From contig NZ_MSTI01000068.1 in the NCBI RefSeq assembly GCF_001949125.1, forward strand, positions 1 to 64,000: a stretch of 64,000 nt of DNA, given 5' to 3'. Positions 44,447-54,335 of the stretch are shown here, piece by piece. Position numbers and translations under genes: made by a program. The notes below the pieces were generated by a model. It made no database searches. It was not told where the DNA came from and saw nothing but the letters and a program-made list of their open reading frames with translations. Every line of letters begins with the position of its first letter. Within the stretch, counting starts at the first letter, position 1. This DNA is from Deinococcus marmoris (lineage in GTDB: Bacteria > Deinococcota > Deinococci > Deinococcales > Deinococcaceae).

Positions 44447-44653
44447 ATGAAGCGTCAATTACGTAATGAAGCCGATCCATATCCGGCCAGCGGACGCGGA
44501 TACGTGCATGTCTGCCCGGACTGTGGCCTCCCCATGACCCTGTATGATCTGCGTGACGGCGATCAGGCGTACTGGTGCCACGCGTGCGGCAAGGGCCACC
44601 GCGCGGGCGATCCGCCCATAGACGCGCTCAGGCCGCTGCCCCAGGCGGGATAA
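44447..44653 (+). CDS. Small zinc-ribbon protein, hypothetical
   Basis: 68 residues. HVCPDCGLPMTLYDLRDGDQ, then AYWCHACGKGHRAGDP, gives two CxxC knuckles 25 residues apart, a likely zinc ribbon. The N-terminus is basic. No family recognised. It stands behind a good promoter with TATCAT placed for a leaderless mRNA. Confidence 0.75.
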   Translation: MKRQLRNEADPYPASGRGYVHVCPDCGLPMTLYDLRDGDQAYWCHACGKGHRAGDPPIDALRPLPQAG

Positions 44654-44684
44654 CAGCACGGGCCGGGGCGCTATGCTGGGCCGC

Positions 44685-45422
44685 ATGACGGACCCAACCT
44701 CTTCCCAGGACCGCGCCGGGGCACTTTACCGTGAGGTGCTGGCCGGACAGGTGATCGCCGTGACTGGGGCCGACATGGGCTACGGCAAGACGGTCAGTAC
44801 CGCCCTGGCGAAAACCGGAGCCAGCGTCGTGCTGATCGGCAACAACAGCGAATCGCTCTCGGCGCAGGCCAGCGCACTGGAGCGTTCCGGCGGCCACGCC
44901 ATTCCCATCAAGGCTGATGTGAGTGTGCCGCTGGACTGGCTGAGCGCCCAGACCCGCATTCTGGAAATTTTCGGTGCGCTGCACGGCATCGTGCATCTGG
45001 CCGACAAGCGCACCAACGTCGGTTTCACCATGCTCAGCGAGAACGAGTGGATGGAACTGTTCAACAGCAACGTGAAAAGCAGCGTCGCCATCGCGCAGAT
45101 CCTGGGCCGCCGCCTGCCCGACACCTGGCTGACCATCATCGGCCCGCACGGCGACGAGCCGGGCTTGCAGGCCCACCCCCAGCGCGGCGCGATTCGCGGA
45201 TTGGTGGAGGCGGGCGCGCGTGAGGACTTGCGCCTGAACATGCTGATTCCCTCGCGCGCCAGCAGCGGCGACGAGACGCTGGACCGCCCGCTGGCCGACG
45301 CCGTGCTGGCGCTGGCTGCCCCCCGCATGGGCCACCTGCGCGGCAACGTGATGGACGTGCCGCTGCCCGCTGCGCCCAAGGTCCGTCTGCCTGAACTCAT
45401 GAGCGCCGTCAACGCGCTGTGA
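44685..45422 (+). CDS. Short-chain dehydrogenase-like protein lacking the catalytic motif
   Basis: 245 residues. The SDR nucleotide loop is present: IAVTGADMGYGKTVSTALAK (TGxxxGxG-like). The NNAG motif is replaced by IVHLADKR. The region where Y-x-x-x-K should stand (IIGPHGDEPGLQAHPQRGAI) has neither Tyr nor a properly spaced Lys. It may bind NAD(P) without catalysing oxidation. TATGCT seven bases before this ATG supports it over ATG 44673. nrdR starts ten bases after its stop, so the two probably share a transcript. Confidence 0.8.
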   Translation: MTDPTSSQDRAGALYREVLAGQVIAVTGADMGYGKTVSTALAKTGASVVLIGNNSESLSAQASALERSGGHAIPIKADVSVPLDWLSAQTRILEIFGALHGIVHLADKRTNVGFTMLSENEWMELFNSNVKSSVAIAQILGRRLPDTWLTIIGPHGDEPGLQAHPQRGAIRGLVEAGAREDLRLNMLIPSRASSGDETLDRPLADAVLALAAPRMGHLRGNVMDVPLPAAPKVRLPELMSAVNAL

Positions 45423-45432
45423 GCCGCCGCCT

Positions 45433-45882
45433 GTGAAATGCCCCTACTGCTCCGATCCCGATTCCAAGGTGGTCAACTCGCGCCCCAGCGACGACGGGGC
45501 CAGCATCCGCCGCCGCCGCGAGTGCCTGAACTGTGCCCGGCGGTTTACCACCTACGAACGCGCCCAGCTTGAGCCGCTGATGGTGGTCAAGCGCAGCGGC
45601 CCGCGCGAGGCGTTCAACCCCGACAAACTGCTGCGCGGCCTCAGTCTGGCCACCGAGAAACGCCCGGTGGAGCCGGAGGCCCTGCGCGCCTTCGCCTACG
45701 GTTTTGAAGACGAGGTGGGGGCCGCCGAGATCGCCAGTGAGGAGATCGGCAAGCGGGCCATGACCTTTCTGCGCCCGCTGGACGACGTGGCCTACATCCG
45801 CTTTGCCAGCGTCTACCGCGACTTTGACAGCCTGGAACGCTTTATTGAGGAAATCCGGGGGCTGAAAGACCGGGAGGAGTGA
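45433..45882 (+). CDS. nrdR: Transcriptional repressor NrdR
   Basis: 149 residues. Zinc ribbon MKCPYCSDPDSKVVNSRPSD with RRECLNCARRFTTYER, followed by an ATP-cone domain (PLMVVKRSGPREAFNPDKL, GLSLATEKRPVEPEALRAF, VAYIRFASVYRDFDSLERFI). NrdR represses ribonucleotide reductase genes in an (d)ATP-dependent way. GTG start. Expressed with the degenerate SDR upstream. Confidence 0.95.
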   Translation: MKCPYCSDPDSKVVNSRPSDDGASIRRRRECLNCARRFTTYERAQLEPLMVVKRSGPREAFNPDKLLRGLSLATEKRPVEPEALRAFAYGFEDEVGAAEIASEEIGKRAMTFLRPLDDVAYIRFASVYRDFDSLERFIEEIRGLKDREE

Positions 45883-45975
45883 TCTTTTCCGGCAGGCAAT
45901 ATCGCTAGATAATAAAAAGCCCGCCCTCTCGGACGGTGATGGCAATACTATAGCGCCTAATACAGCGGGTGTCAA

Positions 45976-46019
45976 ATTTATACATCGTCCTAAAATTCAT
46001 GTGCTGGGACGGTATAAAT
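45976..46019. other. AT-rich hairpin of unknown role
   Basis: atttatac (45976-45983) pairs with gtataaat (46012-46019), and cgtcc with ggacg inside, with a two-base bulge and a 16-base loop. It lies downstream of nrdR and of the broken GNAT gene. No T-run follows. Confidence 0.5.
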
Positions 46020-46029
46020 CGAACTACTT

Positions 46030-46340
46030 TCAGGAATCCGTTTGCATGTTCGCGCGGTAGAATGCATTCAATCCGAGATTCTGGGTGTTGCCGAGGCCCA
46101 GGGACTCGTAAAAGGCCCGTTGCTCTGGCCTGTCATCGGCCAGCAGCGCCGTTTGCATGACGTGGGCGTAATGGTCCAGCACGGCCCCCATCAGCGGGCC
46201 GCCCACATGAAACTGGAGTGCCGGAGGGCGCGGGCCAGCGCCTGTGGATCACGGGTGTAGGCGGTCCAGTCCACCGAGGCATAAAGGCTCAGCAGTTCGT
46301 CCAGCTCAGGGATTTCGCCAGCAATCAGGTGGAACGTCAT
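46030..46340 (-). pseudogene. Broken GNAT acetyltransferase (core deleted, frame shifted)
   Basis: The 5' part encodes MTFHLIAGEIPELDELLSLY, SVDWTAYTRDPQALARALRH and SSF, then runs to a stop at 46191. In the next frame the 3' part encodes LMGAVLDHYAHVMQTALLAD, DRPEQRAFYESLGLGNTQNL and GLNAFYRANMQTDS. Together these are the two ends of a Deinococcus-type GNAT. The middle segment with the acetyl-CoA motif (Q/R-x-x-G-x-G/A) is missing. A deletion of roughly 100-150 bases joined the ends out of frame. Confidence 0.75.
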
Positions 46341-46359
46341 TCTGGGCGGTAGCGCCAGC

Positions 46360-46986
46360 TCAGGCCGGGGCGGGTTGTTCCGCGTCATCGGGGCGGGGAA
46401 TGATAGGCGTCTCGTTCGCCGGGATGCGGCCCCGTACGTCTTTCAGGAGGGCGGCAATTTCGGCGAAGTCGGCCTTGATGTTCCCTGTCGGCTGCACGTA
46501 ACCGATGATGCCGATGCGTTTGTGCTGCCAGTCCAGCGCGGTCACGGCGATGGGCACGCCCGCCCTCTGGGCCATGTAATAAAAGCCGGTCTTCCAGTAT
46601 TCCGCCCGGTTGCGGCTGCCTTCCGGCGCGACGAGCAGCACGATTTCTTCCTCGCGCTCGATCACCGAGACCACAGCGTCCACGAAGTTGCCCCCCGCGC
46701 GGCGGCGGTCCAGGGCAATGCCGCCCACGCCACGCATGAAGATGCCCATCGGGAAATTGAACAGCTCGCGTTTGCCGACCCAGTGCAGCGGAATGCGGGT
46801 GGCCCACTTCCAGAACAGCCCCGGCCAGAAGTCCAGATTGCTGGTGTGCGGCGCGGCAGCCGTGACGAACTTGACCCCGCCCATCGGCGGCGGCTCCAGC
46901 AGCGGCGTCCAGCCCGTCAGCCGCAACGCGAGGAGGGACACACGCGAACCCAGCGTATGCGGGCGGCCCAGCCAGGTGACAGACAC
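46360..46986 (-). CDS. 1-acyl-glycerol-3-phosphate acyltransferase-like (PlsC family)
   Basis: 208 residues. AAAPHTSNLDFWPGLFWKWA is the acyltransferase HX4D motif (H-T-S-N-L-D). GIFMRGVGGIALDRRRAGG and VLLVAPEGSRNRAEYWKTGF are motifs II and III (EGSR). GVPIAVTALDWQHKRIGIIG is motif IV. Probably acylates lysophosphatidate or a similar lipid at the membrane. The GTG start at 46986 lies six bases after TATACT. Confidence 0.88.
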   Translation of the reverse strand: MSVTWLGRPHTLGSRVSLLALRLTGWTPLLEPPPMGGVKFVTAAAPHTSNLDFWPGLFWKWATRIPLHWVGKRELFNFPMGIFMRGVGGIALDRRRAGGNFVDAVVSVIEREEEIVLLVAPEGSRNRAEYWKTGFYYMAQRAGVPIAVTALDWQHKRIGIIGYVQPTGNIKADFAEIAALLKDVRGRIPANETPIIPRPDDAEQPAPA

Positions 46987-47031
46987 GGCCCGAGTATACG
47001 GGCGGCATTCTGCCAGAACTCTTGCGCGGCT

Positions 47032-47979
47032 TCAGAGGTGGATCAGACAGCCGCGTGCGCGGAGCCGATCAAAGGCCGCCGGCAGGCGTTCCAGCCGGTT
47101 CCAGCGCAGCTCCAGCTTCTCCAGCCTGGGAAGGTCCGCCAGTCCTTCTGGCAGCGTGGTCAGGCCATTGGCCCGCAGGTCCAGAAAGCGTAATTCGGTC
47201 AGTTCGGCCAGCGAATCCGGCAGCGCGGTCAGTTCGTTGAACCGCAGATTCAACCGGGTCAGCGCCCCCAGCCGTCCGATGCTGTCCGGTAGAGCTGTCA
47301 ATGCGTTGTTCTGGAGGTCCAGTTCGCGCAGGCGGACGCACCCTGCCAGTTCGTCGGGCAGGACACTCAGGCGGTTGTTCATCAGGTGCAACTCGCGCAG
47401 CTCGTGCAAATTGCCGATGCTGGTGGGCAGGACCGTCAGGGCATTGTTGTAGGCGCGTACTTCTTGCAGGCCGCCCAGTTCGCCCAGCCAGTGGGGAAGT
47501 GCCGCGAATTGGTTGTCGGTGACGTTCAGGTAGCTCAGGTTCTCCAGACGACGCACCGACTCCGGCAGTGCGCTCAGCCGGTTGTTGCTGAGGTACAGGA
47601 AGCGCAATTCTCGCAGGTGGCCCACTGTGTCTGGCAGTTCGGAGAGCGCGTTGTGGCCCAGGTCCAGCATCTCCAGCCGGATCAAGTTACCCAGCGCATC
47701 GGGCAAGGCCGTCAACCTGTTGGCCGACAGGTTCAACACCCGCAGGTCACAGAGGGTCCACAGCCACCCCGGCAGGTCGTCCAGCGCGTTGTCGTAGGCG
47801 CTCAGCCGCTGAAGGTCAGACTTGCCGCCGATCACGGCTGGTAGTTCGCTCAGGCCGCAGCCGTCCAGATTCACGGCATCGGGAACCGAGTTGGGCTGGG
47901 TTTGCAGATGCTCCAGCAGAAGCCGCCCCCGCAAGCCGCCGGGATGTTGGTGGGCCGTTGACGGCGTGTGGCTGGTCAC
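47032..47979 (-). CDS. Leucine-rich repeat protein
   Basis: 315 residues almost entirely of 23-residue repeats with the pattern N-x-L-x-x-LP-x-x-(I/L)-x-x-L-x-x-L-x-x-L-x-L. I count eleven N-x-(L/F)-x-x-LP turns (NRLTALP, NALSELP, NGLTTLP and so on). No signal peptide or membrane segment, so it is probably cytoplasmic. The repeats form a solenoid for protein binding; the partner is unknown. GTG start six bases after TATTCT. Bacterial proteins of this LP type are sometimes called internalin-like or leucine-rich repeat typical subtypes. Confidence 0.92.
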   Translation of the reverse strand: MTSHTPSTAHQHPGGLRGRLLLEHLQTQPNSVPDAVNLDGCGLSELPAVIGGKSDLQRLSAYDNALDDLPGWLWTLCDLRVLNLSANRLTALPDALGNLIRLEMLDLGHNALSELPDTVGHLRELRFLYLSNNRLSALPESVRRLENLSYLNVTDNQFAALPHWLGELGGLQEVRAYNNALTVLPTSIGNLHELRELHLMNNRLSVLPDELAGCVRLRELDLQNNALTALPDSIGRLGALTRLNLRFNELTALPDSLAELTELRFLDLRANGLTTLPEGLADLPRLEKLELRWNRLERLPAAFDRLRARGCLIHL

Positions 47980-48001
47980 GCTTCCAGAATAAGCCGCCTG
48001 C

Positions 48002-48115
48002 TCAGTCCTGCCGACTCCTGACCTTCACGGGCTGCGGCTGAGGCTCCGGCTCCTTCTGGATCGAGGCGAGGAGTAAAGAGAAAACGATAGCCAGTCCGGC
48101 GAACACGAGTTCCAT
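48002..48115 (-). CDS. Small single-pass membrane protein, hypothetical
   Basis: 37 residues, MELVFAGLAIVFSLLLASIQ then KEPEPQPQPVKVRSRQD and a stop. One hydrophobic helix is followed by a short proline- and charge-rich tail. It lies between the EVE and LRR genes on their strand. Too short for confident prediction, but the helix-plus-tail layout is typical of genuine small membrane proteins. Confidence 0.5.
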   Translation of the reverse strand: MELVFAGLAIVFSLLLASIQKEPEPQPQPVKVRSRQD

Positions 48116-48156
48116 GCTTCAGTGTGATCCGTGGCGTCTGACAGTTGGATCACGGG

Positions 48157-48624
48157 TCAGTTGATGAGTGCCAGTCCTGCCGCTGCCAGCGCCGCCCCGA
48201 ACTGCTCTGGCGTCACGGGCAACACGCTCAGGCGCGAGCCTTTGCGGGTCAGCGGTGAATCGGCCCACTCGGGCAGGGCGCGGATGGCCTCCAGCGTCAG
48301 CACGGCGGGAAAGGCGCGCACCGCCTCCACCTCCACCATGCTCCAGCGCGGCTGGGATGGGTCAGATTTGGGATCGAAATAGGCGCTGGCCGGGTCGAAT
48401 TGCAGATCGTCAGTGTGTGCCGCCCGCGTTATCCGCGCCACGCCCGCGACGCCCGGCGTCTTGCTGCGCGAGTGGTAGAAGAGGCAGAGGTCGCCCTCCG
48501 CCATCTGCCGCAGAAAATTGCGCGCCTGATAGTTGCGGACACCGTTCCAGGGTTCGCGGCCCACGCGTTCCAGATCGGGATAGCCAAAGACGTCGGGTTC
48601 GGATTTGAGGAGCCAGTGGGGCAT
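48157..48624 (-). CDS. EVE-domain protein
   Basis: 155 residues. HWLLKSEPDVFGYPDLERVG, WNGVRNYQARNFLRQMAEGD, LCLFYHSRSKTPGVAGVARI and ARYFDPKSDP-like AYFDPKSDPSQPRWSMVEVE are the standard blocks of EVE (PUA-like) proteins. These bind modified bases such as 5-methylcytosine or its oxidised forms in related cases. TACCCT six bases before the ATG; a longer frame to 48819 is rejected. Confidence 0.92.
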   Translation of the reverse strand: MPHWLLKSEPDVFGYPDLERVGREPWNGVRNYQARNFLRQMAEGDLCLFYHSRSKTPGVAGVARITRAAHTDDLQFDPASAYFDPKSDPSQPRWSMVEVEAVRAFPAVLTLEAIRALPEWADSPLTRKGSRLSVLPVTPEQFGAALAAAGLALIN

Positions 48625-48781
48625 GAGATCAGGGTAGAGCGGAGAGGGGCGGCAGAGGTTGTGCAATCCAGATTTGAGCCTGGACAGGACGCCATGAAAC
48701 AATGTCCTCAATGAACCTTCCACTCCTGCTCTGCGGTCTGAACGTGTCCCATGCCTTCGCAGCAGTGGTTCCAGAGAGACT

Positions 48782-49666
48782 GTGATCCTCGGCATCGACA
48801 TGGGCGCGAGCAGCAGCAAGTGGGCACTGTTTTCTGATGGGGTCTCTGGTGGGGAAGTGGCCGCCAGCGGCGTTTACGCTTCCCTTTCCGGCCACCTTTA
48901 CACGCCTGAAGCGCGGCAGCATATGGCGGCTGGACTGGCCGGGATTCGCGCCGCCGTTCCTGCACAGCCTTCAGCGGTGGTGGTGGGCGTCACCGGATTG
49001 TCGACCGACTTCGCGCCGCTGATCATGGAAATGCTGTCCAGCACGTTTTATCTGCCCCAGCACGCGCTGCACGTCACCGACGATCTGCATCTGGCCTACG
49101 CCGCGCATTTTCCGGCGGGGGGCGGCACCCTGGTCTATGCCGGAACCGGGAGCATGGCCTACCACCGCACCGTTTCAAATGACGGTACAGCGGCGGACGA
49201 GGTGATCCGCGCGGGCGGTCACGGCTTCTTGATCGACGACGCGGGCGGGGCCTTCTGGCAGGGGCGGCAGGGCCTGAAAGCGGTGTTGCGCGGGGTGGAT
49301 GAGGGGCGAGGCGAGAGCCTGCTGGCCTCCAGACTCTTCGGGGTCATCGGTTCCCAGAACTGGCCGGACATCCGCGCCTACGTGTACGGCGAGGGCCGCG
49401 CCGCGCTGGCCCGGCTGGCACCTGCCGTGTACGCCGCCGCCGTGGACGGCGATCCACACGCCCAGGACATCCAGCGCCGCGCCGGGGAGGAACTGGCCCG
49501 GCTGGGTGGGGCGGTGATGGAGCGCACAGGAAATTCACAACTGGGGCTGTGCGGCGGCAGCTTCAACCCGCTGGTGAAGGCGGCTTTCTACGCGCAATTT
49601 ATGGACCGTGACGTGAGCTTCACACCCACCGTCTCGCCGCTGCTGGGGGCTTTGGCTCTGGCCTGA
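48782..49666 (+). CDS. BadF/BadG/BcrA/BcrD-type ATPase, sugar kinase-like
   Basis: 294 residues. ILGIDMGASSSKWALFSDG is the phosphate-1 loop of the ASKHA fold, GGTLVYAGTGSMAYHR the phosphate-2/connect region, AGGHGFLIDDAGGAFWQGRQ a conserved block of N-acetylglucosamine kinase-like members, and GLCGGSFNPLVKAAFYAQF the adenosine motif. N-acetylglucosamine or a related amino sugar is the likely substrate, by family. GTG start, divergent from the EVE gene. Confidence 0.87.
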   Translation: MILGIDMGASSSKWALFSDGVSGGEVAASGVYASLSGHLYTPEARQHMAAGLAGIRAAVPAQPSAVVVGVTGLSTDFAPLIMEMLSSTFYLPQHALHVTDDLHLAYAAHFPAGGGTLVYAGTGSMAYHRTVSNDGTAADEVIRAGGHGFLIDDAGGAFWQGRQGLKAVLRGVDEGRGESLLASRLFGVIGSQNWPDIRAYVYGEGRAALARLAPAVYAAAVDGDPHAQDIQRRAGEELARLGGAVMERTGNSQLGLCGGSFNPLVKAAFYAQFMDRDVSFTPTVSPLLGALALA

Positions 49667-49913
49667 GTTCGGACAGTTTTTGAGATTGTCGTCTACAGTC
49701 GCACTGCAAATCCCGTGCCAGACAATAAAAAAAGCTCCCTTGCGGGGACTGGTACAGATTGGAACGTGTGGCTTGGGAGGGTGTGGATGATAGTGCGGTT
49801 TTTTCCAACTCCATCGGAAAAGTGTTGGAACTGCTGTCCGACACGCTCACGCGGAGACTGAATTCAGTGATGTCAGGCAAGCACGGTCACGGTCCAGAAA
49901 CGGCAGAGTCGAA
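49667..49913. other. Intergenic region with two small hairpins
   Basis: A stem agtcccc / agggagct with GCAA loop, then seven T on the minus strand (about 49726-49750), could end the der transcript. ttccaac / gttggaa (49807-49830) forms another stem. No convincing gene; the weak minus-strand frame here lacks family likeness. Confidence 0.45.
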
Positions 49914-51239
<1,326 letters not shown>

Positions 51240-51365
51240 TTTTAAACGCTCCTTCGGTTTCGGTCAGCCCCGGCGTCAGGGGCTTTCCCGCCGATCTTCC
51301 CCCCGTGGTTCTCGCCGACGTGGCGAAGCGCAGGGGAAGTACAAGAGGAACAGCCTAGTGGTCCT

Positions 51366-51410
51366 GAGAGGGCAGAACAAGGGCGGTAGGCACTATTGTC
51401 CTGCCCTCTC
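51366..51410. other. Long perfect hairpin between der and the GGDEF-EAL gene
   Basis: gagagggcag (51366-51375) pairs perfectly with ctgccctctc (51401-51410), and acaa with ttgt inside, one mismatch between. Loop gggcggtaggcacta. It lies in a divergent intergenic region, so a terminator is unlikely; operator or RNA element are both open. Confidence 0.6.
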
Positions 51411-51511
51411 CCGCACCACCTGACAGGGTATTGAAGTTCAGGGCTAGGAGACGATCTGAAGTCTTGAAGTTTTTCTCGTTTCTGGGTTTGTATTCGGTCT
51501 AATGTAAGGCC

Positions 51512-53812
51512 ATGCTCAATCTGTGGTTCCGGCCAGTGCTAATCGGGGTGGTGTATCTGCTGGCGTGGTACGGGCTGGATGTGGCCTCGCAGCAGTTCGC
51601 CACCTCGCCGGAGGTGACGGTGTGGTATCCGGCGGTGGGGCTGGACGTGGTGCTGCTGCTGGTCTTCGGCCTGCGCTTCTGGCCGCTGCTGATCCTGAGC
51701 CGACTGGTGCATACCTTTTTCGTGGTGGACACCCTGCCCTTCTGGCCCCTGCTGGGCTACATCGTGATGACGGTGGCCGCTACCGTGGCGGCGGCCTACA
51801 TGCTGCTGCGCTCGCTGCACATCGATCCGCGTCTGCCGCGCCTGCGCGACGTGGCGCTGTTCGTGACGGTGGCGATGCTGGGCGCGCCGATGGTGATGTC
51901 GGCCTTGCAGGTCTTTAACCTGACGGTGGCCGGGCTGCTTCCCGCTTCAAAGGGGTTGACCCTGACCCTGCAACTGTGGGCGGGCAGCGCCACTGGCGTC
52001 GGGCTGCTGGCCCCGCCGCTGCTGCTGTGGCTGGGGCGCTGGCCGGGGCTGTGGTCGTCCGCCCCCGCACAGGCCCCCGCGTTCCCACCGGAAACCCGGC
52101 CCAAATCAGAGGTCTGGCCCTGGGCGCGCGACGCCGCTGTAGCCGCCGTGCTGGTGGTGGCGGCGGTCTGGGCCGGGTACGGCGGGCCGCGCGGCACCAC
52201 CCTGAATTACAGCTACGCCCTGTTCATCCCGGTGCTGTGGATTGCCACCCGGCACGGTTTTGCCCCCGCCGCCGTGTGTGTGCTGGCCCTGAACGTGGGC
52301 GTTGCCCTGCTGACCGGGGGCCAGATCGCGGAAACGAGCGGACTGGCCCTGCAATTCGGGCTGGTCACGGTGACGGTCTCGGGGCTGCTGCTGGGAGCAG
52401 TGATCCGCGAGCGGCAACACCTGAGTGCGCGGCTGGCTTACCTGGCGCTGCACGATCCGCTGACCGGGCTGGGCAACCGCCGCCTGTTTGGCGAGCGTGT
52501 GGCGCGGGCGCTGGAGGCGTCCCCGGCCCCCAACAGTCTGGCCGTGCTGCTGATGGATTTCGACAACTTCAAGGCCATCAACGACAGCCTGGGCCACAGC
52601 GCCGGGGATCAGGTGCTGATCCTGACCGGGCAGCGCCTTCAGGCGGGCGTGCGTCCGGGTGACACGGTGGCCCGGCTGGGCGGCGACGAATTCGCTGTGC
52701 TGCTGTGTGATCTGCCCGGCTCCCAGCATGCTTCCGAGGCGGCGGACCGCCTGCTGCGCGCGCTGGAACCGACGATTTCCGTGCAGGGTCTGGAATTACA
52801 GGTGCGCGCCAGCCTGGGCATCGCGCTGTATGACGATCTGGGCGGCGATCTGGAAGGCGGCACACCGCTGGACGGCGGAACCCTGCTGCGAAACGCGGAC
52901 GTGGCCCTGTACCATGCCAAGGCCCACAGCCGGGGCCGCGCCCAGGTCTTCGACGCCGCCATGCACCGCGAGGTTCTGGACCGCCTGGAACTGGAAACCG
53001 AGTTGCGGGCGGCCATCGGCAGCGGCGCGCTGGAGGTTCACTATCAGCCCGTCGTGGACCTCGACAGCGGCCACCTGCGGGGGTTTGAGGCCCTGGTCCG
53101 CTGGCCTCACCCCACGCGCGGCCTGCTGTCTCCCGAAGCCTTCATTCCGCTGGCCGAGGACACTGGCCTGATCGTGCCGCTGGACCGCTGGACGCTGCGG
53201 ACGGCGGCCCATGAGGCGGCCACCTGGCCCGCTCTGCCTGGACGCACGGCCCCGGCGCTGGGCGTCAACCTGACGGCAGCCCAGATGCACCTGCCCGGTC
53301 TGGTGGCCGAGGTCCGGGGCGTGCTGGGCAGCAGCGGGCTGGCCCCCGAACGCCTGACGCTGGAGCTGACCGAGAACGTCCTGATGAATGACCGTAACAC
53401 CACCCTGGACACCATGCGGACGCTACGCGAACTGGGCGTGGGGCTGGCCCTGGACGATTTCGGCACCGGGTACTCGTCACTGAGCTACCTGCGCCAGTTT
53501 CCGATCAGTGACCTGAAGGTGGATCGCAGCTTTATCGCCGACCTGGACGGCGGCCACACCGGTACGGCGCTGGTGCGCGCGGTGTCCGAACTGGGGCAGG
53601 CGCTGGGGCTGACCAGCGTGGCCGAGGGCATCGAGACGCCTGAGCAGTTCGCGCAGGTTCGGGCGCTGGGCTTCACGCTGGCGCAGGGTTTTTACATCTC
53701 GCCCCCGCTGGAGGCCGCCGCCGCCCGCGCACTGGCGCAACAGGCCGGGCCACTGGTGGTCATGGAGCCGCCGCCAACAGTGGAAACAAAAGCTGACACG
53801 GATTCCGTATGA
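51512..53812 (+). CDS. MASE1-GGDEF-EAL cyclic di-GMP protein
   Basis: 766 residues. About eight to ten N-terminal membrane segments form a MASE1 sensor (residues 1-300, VTVWYPAVGLDVVLLLVFGL). GGDEF domain: LGNRRLFGERV, then RLGGDEFAVLLCDL with an intact GGDEF. EAL domain: GFEALVRWPHPTRGLL, NLTAAQMH, ELTENVLMND, LALDDFGTGYSSLSYL (DDFGTG) and the catalytic-site Glu/Asp residues are intact. It may both make and degrade cyclic di-GMP. TCTAAT eight bases before the ATG. Its last codons lie in a remnant of repeat A (acacggattccgtatga). Confidence 0.94.
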   Translation: MLNLWFRPVLIGVVYLLAWYGLDVASQQFATSPEVTVWYPAVGLDVVLLLVFGLRFWPLLILSRLVHTFFVVDTLPFWPLLGYIVMTVAATVAAAYMLLRSLHIDPRLPRLRDVALFVTVAMLGAPMVMSALQVFNLTVAGLLPASKGLTLTLQLWAGSATGVGLLAPPLLLWLGRWPGLWSSAPAQAPAFPPETRPKSEVWPWARDAAVAAVLVVAAVWAGYGGPRGTTLNYSYALFIPVLWIATRHGFAPAAVCVLALNVGVALLTGGQIAETSGLALQFGLVTVTVSGLLLGAVIRERQHLSARLAYLALHDPLTGLGNRRLFGERVARALEASPAPNSLAVLLMDFDNFKAINDSLGHSAGDQVLILTGQRLQAGVRPGDTVARLGGDEFAVLLCDLPGSQHASEAADRLLRALEPTISVQGLELQVRASLGIALYDDLGGDLEGGTPLDGGTLLRNADVALYHAKAHSRGRAQVFDAAMHREVLDRLELETELRAAIGSGALEVHYQPVVDLDSGHLRGFEALVRWPHPTRGLLSPEAFIPLAEDTGLIVPLDRWTLRTAAHEAATWPALPGRTAPALGVNLTAAQMHLPGLVAEVRGVLGSSGLAPERLTLELTENVLMNDRNTTLDTMRTLRELGVGLALDDFGTGYSSLSYLRQFPISDLKVDRSFIADLDGGHTGTALVRAVSELGQALGLTSVAEGIETPEQFAQVRALGFTLAQGFYISPPLEAAAARALAQQAGPLVVMEPPPTVETKADTDSV
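53796..53812 (+). repeat. Remnant of repeat A end forming a stop codon
   Basis: acacggattccgtatga reproduces a repeat A terminus; the last five codons and the TGA stop of the GGDEF-EAL gene are read from it. The rest of the element is absent. Confidence 0.5.
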
Positions 53813-53840
53813 CTTGTTCGCCACAATTGGAGCCGTAACG

Positions 53841-54335
53841 TCAGGGGAGAGGTGCCCGTTCCAGCGTCAGAAAGCTGAGGTCATATGGATTGCGCTCGTC
53901 TGCCGCCCGCTCACGCCGCGCCGTCTCCGTCCACTGGCCCGGCAGTTCGGGGAAGAAGGTGTCGCCCCCGATTTCCGCGTGAACCAGGGTGAGTTCCACC
54001 CGTTCCACCTGCGGCAGATACAGACTGTAAATTTCCTCGCCGCCGATGATCATGATTTCTGGCCCATCGGCGGCTTTCAGCGCTTCCTCCGACGAGTGGA
54101 CGACGACGCAGCCGGGGGCCTGAAACTCTGGATTGCGGGTCAGGACGATGTTCTGTCTGTCGGGCAGCGGCCTGCCAATCGAGTCGTAGACCTTGCGGCC
54201 CATCACCACCGGTTTGCCCACGGTCAGCCGCTTGAAGTGGGCCAGATCGGCGGGCAGACGCCACGGCAAGTCGCCGTCTCTGCCGATCACGCGGTTCTCG
54301 GCCATTGCCACCACGAACGTTAAATGAGGGATCAA
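53841..54335 (-). CDS. folA: Dihydrofolate reductase
   Basis: 164 residues. [60 protein letters not shown] and [20 protein letters not shown] are the standard DHFR blocks; the substrate-binding acid is the Asp of ADLAHF. Reduces dihydrofolate formed by thymidylate synthase. The start overlaps thyA by ATGA, so both are made together. Confidence 0.96.
   Translation of the reverse strand: MIPHLTFVVAMAENRVIGRDGDLPWRLPADLAHFKRLTVGKPVVMGRKVYDSIGRPLPDRQNIVLTRNPEFQAPGCVVVHSSEEALKAADGPEIMIIGGEEIYSLYLPQVERVELTLVHAEIGGDTFFPELPGQWTETARRERAADERNPYDLSFLTLERAPLP

Noticed and set aside
49620..49880. 86-codon minus-strand frame downstream of der
   Set aside because: Overlaps the end of the kinase gene, uses a weak start, and has no recognisable domain; a terminator-like hairpin lies within it.
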